Positions 41,901 through 50,900 of a stretch of DNA of 64,000 nucleotides are shown in pieces. Positions within the stretch are counted from its first letter, which is position 1, and each line of letters opens with the position of its first letter. This DNA is from Tenebrio molitor (Eukaryota > Arthropoda > Insecta > Coleoptera > Tenebrionidae), in NCBI RefSeq assembly GCF_963966145.1, contig NC_091053.1, positions 186,001-250,000 of the forward strand, given 5' to 3'. The translations under genes and the position numbers were made by a program. Under the pieces are notes generated by a model, which was not told the origin of the DNA, searched no databases, and worked only from the letters and a program-made list of their open reading frames with translations.

Positions 41901-44900
41901 TGCAGTGCTCATTATTACAAAACTGTAAAATATATCAGCCGAGACTAAACGTAGAAATCTGCAGCAATCAACACTCGCGTCCTTGAATGTGACGTCACAT
42001 TTAGGACGCTGTCAAACTGCTCGTGAAATCCAGTCCAGTGGCGTTTTTCCAGCTTCAATGAATTTTTTTTTAATTGCAGCTTACGGCTATTCCGCGCGTA
42101 GGTAGATATTTTGAATTAATCGAAACACCCAAAGGTCTGAATTTTTGTTGTGACAAGGGTTGGATACCCTCAATGACAGTTTTAGCATGTCGGCTAGATG
42201 GAAAGTTTAAATTACGAAATGCGGGTCACTTGTGAAATATTATCAAGGCAAAAGTGACAAAACAGGAGGTTTTAACGTTTGTCTTTATCTTGCAGACGTT
42301 GTGCATACCACAAACAATTTTTCAAAAATACATCAAGTCCTAGTGTTCTTTACATCTTAGGAGAAATGACTCGTTTGACTGAGAAACGTCACCCCAGCAC
42401 ACTTAAATATCTTAATATCGCGCGTTAAAATAAAATCCTGGGCTGGGAAGGCGTTTGAAACCGTGCTTTTTTAAAGTGTAGATTAATTGGAGCATGTTGA
42501 CAGCTAACCTAAAATTTAGAACCAAAAAATTCTTTCTTTTTTTCTTTCTTTGCAATGTTTTACATTAAACATAGAATATCTTAACGATTCCTATGCTCGA
42601 AGCAAATGGCCAAGCGCACTCTTTGCTGAAAACAATGTTCAATTAAACTTAAACGGCGGGAAATTCAAACTTTACACTGTTCTAAACGGTTTAATTTTTC
42701 CAAAGCCTACTCAGCCCCGGATTTCATTTGAACCATTAAGATCCAGACCTGTTCACTTTACAACCGTTTCTGTTGGTTGTGAAATCGAATCGTAAAATTT
42801 GATTTGACATTAAAATTAGATCCCAGAAACTCCACTAACAAAGCGAGAGAGCACCGCAATTTGATGCAAATATGGAGACGTCGGATGCAATCCATGAACT
42901 ACAAAAACTGGAACTTTGCGATCTAGCAATTCTTCATTCAGATCGGAAACAGGTCACTCAAACACTTCACGGCAAATTAAAAGCGACTCGTGTTTTTTTT
43001 TTTTAATTTACGCCCCCCCGACTATTTAATTGAATGTTAAATTAGAGCCAGTCGAAGTTGACAGTGACGTATGACGCTCCACGCCGGTAATTCGAACAAG
43101 ATGATGCTCGCACCCACACCTGATGCACTTGGCGAGTTGACTCACCTCGCACTCAACGAGAGTGGGCTCTGAACGATTTTGTCCAGGGGTAATTATCTCA
43201 AAGCGGAATGTCGGTTTGCAACTCACACAATAAAAGATGACCATTCTTCTTCGGAGCGACAGTTATTTGGGCGGTGAACGTCAAAACTTCAGCCCGTTCC
43301 CAGAGATAATCGCACGGAAAAAAACACCAAACAATAATTAATTATTTTGCAACTTCACAACGGTTGCAATCAAAACAACTGTTACCGTTCGCAGACCGCC
43401 GAACAACCTGCGGCTAACGGAACCCAATCGAATTATGTATTTGGGTAAGTAGTCAAGTACGTGCATCTTCGAACAATGAGAGTCATTTCAAAAATACTTG
43501 TTATCAATGGACGAATTGGGAACAGGTGAATCACGACGTTATCGCCGAAGGTCTGAAATTTTTACGCTCCGAAAGAGGACCTCTTCGTGTTTGGCATAAT
43601 GCGTTTTCGGTGTAATTTATATCGGTTGGAAGCTGGAAAAACAACGAAAATCGCTCCTTCTCCAAGTTGACTTTTTGCAATCGTAAAAGTGAACCACCGA
43701 ATCTCTTGCTTCGTATTGGTTTCTTTTTATTAAATTTGGAGAAGTTCCGGCCAGGATTGATCGGAGCCATTTCCATACTGGGATGCTCTCGACGTTCCAG
43801 ATTTATGAGCTTGCTTCGGTGACCACTGTCACTCGCAGACACTATAAATTGAGTCGATTCGCGTTGTTTGTGACGTTCCAGTATCGAATCGCAGTTCCAC
43901 CGAATTTAAATCGATTTGTGGCACACGTGGTGACGTCACAAAGAGGATAAACGCCCGTTGAAAAACTTCGTCTTCATTGCGTTAGGTTATTTTCTAGTTG
44001 TTTTATTTTACTTCAACCAACTTTATGCACAAGCTGAGATTACATACTTTACCGGAAAGTTTTATGAGGCGCTTTACGAGACACTGAAGCCATTTCGGGA
44101 TGACTTTTTAATCTTTGCACGACAAACTCGTAAAATTTGAGAACCAAATGGAGTATTTTTCGGAGTTGGTGGTCAAAAACCTCTACCGAAAGCTGCTCTT
44201 TTGAGCGACGAGACTGCGGTCGGGGTTCTTGACCGAAATTTGCACCTGAAACTCGAAAAACAAAGTGCAACAACTTCGTCTCGGTTCGTGAAGCAACACA
44301 CCCCGCCGTGACTAAGTCGTCCAGTTATTCACCGTTTAAGAAGCAGACAAGACGACAGACAATTACACTTAATGATTATGAATGGATGTCGCAGTTTGAT
44401 GTTACATAAAACGAAATAAATGACTGAAGAGAATGGTTCGACAAATAAAAATACAGAGCTTTGGATGGAAAGCCAAAAGCTACACAAGTGGTTGCAACAT
44501 TGCAAGTGGCACTGAGGTCGGCCGTTCGGGTCGAGATCAAATTGCTAAATCAATAATAAATTTGGCGATTTGATTAGATATGCGATGGAATTATTTGAGA
44601 AAAAGGATGTCAAGGCTGGTGTCTTATCAAAAGAACTGTAATGGAAGTGTGAGGATGTCAGTTGTCACATTTTCTCGACTTCTGTATCAAGAATAATAGG
44701 TATGAAAAAAATAAAAATAAACTGGAAGAAGTCGCAATTTGTTCAATTGGATGGGATGGGAAAAAATTTCCACGACAAGAATATACCCAGTGTCTCTATT
44801 AAATAGGAGATGTTGGAATATAAAAATTGAGAAAATGGAAAATCAAAACTTGCAAGTCTACTTATCAGAACAGACAATAATAATGGCATCAAAATAATTG

Positions 44901-47900
44901 CACAACTGAAGGAGAAATCGTTACACGGTGGTACTTTCTTGTGCTTGAAGAACCAGATGTCGATATGAAATCTTCACATGTGTGGTTCAAAATGGCAAAT
45001 ATACATCCTGAAACTAAGGGATTTGTGTTTGCGATTCAAGATCAAATTATCAATAATAGGAATTATAAAAAACACATTATTGGAGATTTTGCTATGAATA
45101 ACAACAGTTGTAGAATTTTTAAAGGTTCAAGCAAAACAATACAACATATTATATCCTCCTCTTCGGTTTTCGAACAGGTGATCACAAATACTGACACGAT
45201 TGTGTCACATTTAGCAACAAATTTGTGACTAGAATCCAGAGTGTTTATACAGTGTGTTAAATGGTTTTATCTTCAAGCGGTCGAAAATCGTGCCTTTGTG
45301 TATCTCCATAGAGATGGTTAAACTGTCATTTTTTTTTCTGAGCGGAGTAGAAGTGCCCCACAGGCAGCTCGACCGGGTCAAATGTAAGGAATTACAACTA
45401 TCAATTACACGGAATATTAAAATAAAACCTCTAAAAAAGCGAGATAACGAAATTATTATCCAATATTTAACCGATCCGACTGTGACTAAAGACGAGCCGC
45501 CCGCTGTGCGATTTGTGGGCGTGTCCACGGATGTCAGATCAGATGTCAAACAAATGTCAAAAATAGCACAAGATTGGCCTTCGTTGTTAATAGGTAAACA
45601 GTTGTAAGTTGTAATCGTTTGCTATTTACGTTTTGATAACGTTTGTTGTATTTATCTCTGAAGTGAATGTGTAGTAATGAAATGCACGACGACAGCACCA
45701 AAATTGTTGCAGATCGCGGGAAACTCAATCTAGATCTCATCCGACCACAGTCCCGGGTGAAAAGTGTATGATTTCTACATAATTGCTCCTGATGAAAAGT
45801 TTCTGGCTACATAGGTGAAATTTCCGGGTTCGCTAGAGGATTTATTATAAATTATTAACTATTGTAGGTTAGCTCTGTCTTACTTGTCACTGTGTGACCG
45901 CTTTCGATGCAATAAAATCACCAATTTGACAATGAGAGATATCGAAGATTTGGACTCTGCTATCGTAGTAAAGTAACGCTTAAGGTATAATATTATATGG
46001 CCCTTTAAAAGTATTTGACCGGAGATAAACGTCCCTTTTGTCGCAATTGCAGTAGGCGGTCAGCCCAACCATAAATCATGCTTCAAGCAATTCTCTGTTG
46101 TGAATTCCAGAGCCGGCCTCAAAACAAATGTGTACCGATGAAATTATATTTATTTATTAAATATTACAATACTATTACAAATCATCTTTACTGTTTTCAA
46201 GACACAAAGTACTAAAGGGAATTTCGTTACAATCACAAAATTTACAATAAACATCAAAAACATGTTCTATCACAAATTTTTAATCCCTGCCCTGAATCAA
46301 GGAAAAGGGATGCAGCTGCACGAGCCGATACGACCATCTCAACGCCAATATTGGTTTCCATTATTGGGATAATTTTAGTGCTGCCATATAATCTTATACC
46401 TTAAGCGTTACTTTAAAAGTTGAGCGTTTCGGTCTTCAATCTCTGGGCTTAGCACAAAAAGAGACACTTCTCTTAATGATATAATATACTATAAGATAAT
46501 GTTCATATACATATGTACATGAATTTAATCGTTTCGAAACAATAATTGGTTAATGAATATTTCGTTAATGAATCCCGTTTAAATCCGTTAAAAAAAAAAT
46601 TAAAGCTGACGCACGTTTCCACAACAACACTGTCATCATCAGGGCGACAGCGTTGCTGTTGAAACGCGCGTCAGCTTCACTTTAACAATAAAGAATATTT
46701 GGTGCAAGGACATTAATAAAGTTTTTTGATGGAACGGCAAAAATGTGTTGTTTATTTGTCCCTTTTAACATGAACTAAAAAAATAACCATTGCCCAACAC
46801 AAAATCGAAATAAGGAAATAAGTCGGAATTTAATCATTTCACCACGTCAAATGTTCGTACCCATTGTGTGAATTTAATATCGGACGCAAATACAATCTAA
46901 AAGAAAAAAAAAAGAGACGGGTGAACTGCAATTTCGAAGCAAGTACGTATTATTGAACGACGAAATAAACTTCTGATGCCCTAAATAGCTTACGTAAATC
47001 GAGGTACACGACAGGGGTGAAATTTATCACCTACTTTATTTAGCACATATATTGTCCCTGTGTTCGGAATATAGAGACACTTCCCCATCACCCTGGTCTT
47101 TTTAACACGCAATAAATAAATTCTCCGTTAAAAAAAGGAGTAGTGTGACGTTTAAATACGCAATAACTTCACAGAGAAGGATGCACACGAGTGAAATATA
47201 CTGGTTTAATAGTGCACCCGTATACACCGAGACTGTCACTGGAACTCAACAAGTATAAAAGATCCGCGGACAGTCAGGATAACGTTAAACGGAAATGACG
47301 CGGTCTGAGGATAATGACTCGGGAATCGCAAACCCGCAGAAATGAAGCAATCAAATTAAGGATACTCGAACGTAGACACGGTGAAATATTCCGATCTATT
47401 ACGAAAAAAAACCGAACACGAGTTAAATCCACCTGAAAATTCCGGAGGAAACCGCCGGATTAGCCCTAATCTCGATGTAAAATTCCGTAAACTCCGCCAC
47501 GGAATTCCAGAAGTCTGGATTAAAATAGTTAGACGTCGAGACGTTTCCCATCTCTTTTTGCTTTCACTTGATCGAATAGTGAATTGGATTTTGAATTGTT
47601 TACTTTGTCGGATTCGTGCGACATGCAACTGGTGCATTTCCCCCACAGCCCTTCGACACACCAGACTTACTTAATGAGTTTCGGGGTGATGCTTCGAATT
47701 AACTCTTTCACACAAGACGGATGGATTTTACGCAGGAGCGTAGCCAGGTTGCTAATATTAGGTGGGCCACAGGTGGGCCAACAATTTTTTTGGGTGGGCT
47801 GCTTAATGAAGGCATAAAACACACAAAAAACTTACCTTAGTGTAAAGCAATTTTTCTGTTATTATGACTGTCGTCAAATTTGTTGATAATTTCATCCGTG

Positions 47901-50900
47901 TTTAGAGCTTTTGCGGTAGAATGTTCAATATTTATTATTGCCAGATGATCAAGTCTTTCATCAGTCATTTTGTTCCGAATATATGTTTTAAGTCTCCTCA
48001 AACAGGAAAATGTTCTCTCACAACCGGCACTAGAAACTGGTATTGTCACTGAGATTACTGTTAGTTGATACACTTGTTGAAAAACTATTTTATAAACTTC
48101 TAGCATATCTAAAAATTGCAATATGTTTGTAATTTTAACATTTTTTTCACTTTCAAAGCGCTCGATTGTTTGTGGCAAAATGATAAGTTCTGCTTTAAGG
48201 GCTTCCAAATTTATTTCATAATGGGCAGCAAGAGGTTCCACACACTCGTATTTTAAAAACACAGAACTTTCTGGATGAAAAACACTGACAGCGTTGATAA
48301 TATGTTCGCATTTATTGAAGCGATCATCCATGGCGCGCAAAATTAAGTCTAATGTGGGGAAAAATATTCCTGTCTTAAAATGAGAATCTTCAAGCATTTC
48401 TTCTTCTTGAATACCGAGTTCTGATGTGATGAGATATTGTTCTAGGCGCTTTGGAATCTTTTTAATTCTTCTGGATGGCTTTGTGTCCTTACTTGGTATT
48501 TCGATGTTGTTATCTTCACAAATTTTAACGCTCTCTGAATATAATAATGCAAACTGTTTGTCATTTTGGCGCATTGCCTTCAAAGTGTCTTGTGTAGATT
48601 TTAAAAGAATATTCGCCTCCGTTAGATTGGAAGACACCTTTTGAAAATAGTCACTCACCCCTTTTAGTAATTTTAAAATATTTTCATACATACATAAATT
48701 GAAAATAAAATTGAAATTTATTTGATATAAAAATCCGCTTGCCTCTGGTGCCCGATCACTTTTATCCATGATTAATTTATTTAAAAATACAAGTATTTCA
48801 GTAATTAGTTGTTTAAATGCAGAACATGCTTGAACTTGTGCTGTCCATCGTGTGTAACAAATTTTTTTTAATTCAATAGGTTTTCTTTTGGGATTTAAAA
48901 GCATTTGGGTTTCTATAAATTTGGAATGAACTGCAGAGCCAGATATGAAAACGTAAACTGCTTCTAAGAGATCAAAAAATGTCTTTCCGTGGGCTAGGCT
49001 TTTGCAAATATCCACAGTAATTAAATTTATACGATGATTGAAACAATGCACATACACAGCTTTTGGAACTTCATCACGGAAAAGTTTTTGAACCCCATTT
49101 AAGCGACCACTCATCACATTTGCTCCATCATATGTTTGAGCAACACAATTTTGTAAATCTATTTTACATCGAATTAATAGTTCTTTAAGATAAGTTAGCA
49201 GTGCTTGAGCGTTGAAATCTTTAGCGGCTTTGTATCCTATAAATCGTTCATAAATAGTTCCTTTTAAATAATAACGTAACACTACCGAAATTTGTTCTGT
49301 TTTGGAAATGTCTTTTGTTTCGTCACACACTACAGCGAAGCATGTAGCCTGATTAACTTCAGCACTTATTTGGTCTAAAATCATTTTAGAACATATATAT
49401 AAAATTTCATTTTGAATTTGCGGGCTTGTATACTTTGCGTTTTGGGGTAGATCCTCATCTAATTTTTTTTTAATAATGGGATTGTATTTCGAAAAAAGTT
49501 TTAATAATTCCAAAAAGTTTCCCCGGTTAGAACTCTGTTCATTTTCACGATGTCCCCTTTGTGCAATATTTTGTGTGGCAGTATACATTAAAATATCAAT
49601 GACGATTCCTAAATATTCACGATTCTCTTTTACTAGAGCCAAATGAGCTTCATTAATCTGACTGGCCACAGATATTCTTGGATTTGACTTTACCTGACTA
49701 TAGTTAATCCATTTTAGATGACAGTTTCTGTGCTCGGAGCTAGTTTCATGCTGTTTAAATCCAGATTCTTTCTCTAAAGCTCTTTTCCAATTTTTAAAAC
49801 CAACACTAGTAAACACTTGACTAGGATTTACTGAAAAATGTCGGCACACAAAACAAAACGCACCGTCATTTAATACACTATATTCCAACCAGCTAGGGTA
49901 GAGTTTATACCATGAACTATTAAATTGTCTAAATTTATCATTAAATTTCGTTCTCGGAAATAACTTCAAGATTGGTTGCGTGGGTCCATCAGTAACATTT
50001 TGTGAAATATCTCCTGGTCCTGGAGGTTGTTTGTGAATCGATGGCTTTTCTTTTTCACTTTGCTTATTTTTGTCCAACAACCATTCGTTAAATTCGGGAG
50101 ATTTTTCATCATCTCCACCAGGGTCGGACTCTGAGTCTGATAAGACGTCACTTTCAAGTTGAAGATCTGGTGTACATTGAGGACTGGACACAAGGGCAAC
50201 TTCAGTTTCAGCGCTTTCAACCAGTATTTCAAAGCCAGGAGGCTGCTTTTCAGTAACTTTTGTACTTGTTGATGGTTCCTCTGACGATTCTTCACTTTTT
50301 TTTTGCTTCTTATGTGACGAAAAAAAATCTTGTATTGTTCTTTTACCACTCATTTTAATCAGTAACACAGTACCACAGTCCACAAAATAAAATGTCAATT
50401 ATAACACCAGACGGTAAAGACGAAAGAAAGAAACTGAAAGCTGAACCGGGAATTAACCCATATGATTGTTTTTTGACGACTAAGCAGTTGATAATGATAA
50501 CGTTGTCGATAGCTTGGACGGGCAGGTCTGATTTAATGACTCAAGTATTTTTATGGGCAAAAATGTTTAGGTATGTAAAGGATATTGTTACTTTTCAGAT
50601 TAGGTACTTATATTTCTTGTTCTAAAAATTTTTTTTTTTTTAACATTTATTTAATTCAAAAATATTTTCTTAGTTTCCTTAACGTGGGCACACAGGTGGG
50701 CCGGCAAATTTTGGGGTGGGCCAGGCCCACCTAGGCCCTCCCCTGGCTACGCGCCTGATTTTACGGCTTTCGTATTTTATAGTTTCGGGACTTTATTTAG
50801 CCTCAACATAAAGTTGTTCCACGGTGAAAGCTCTAACACAAATTTATCGCTATCTGCCTGTTTTAGGATTTTAACCACTTTTTAAATTTGTTGTGCGGCT

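Noticed and set aside
43531..43842. 103-codon minus-strand frame with a basic segment (NKKKPIRSKRFGG)
   Set aside because: Considered as an N-terminal RhoGEF exon, but no phase-compatible donor and no family similarity were found.
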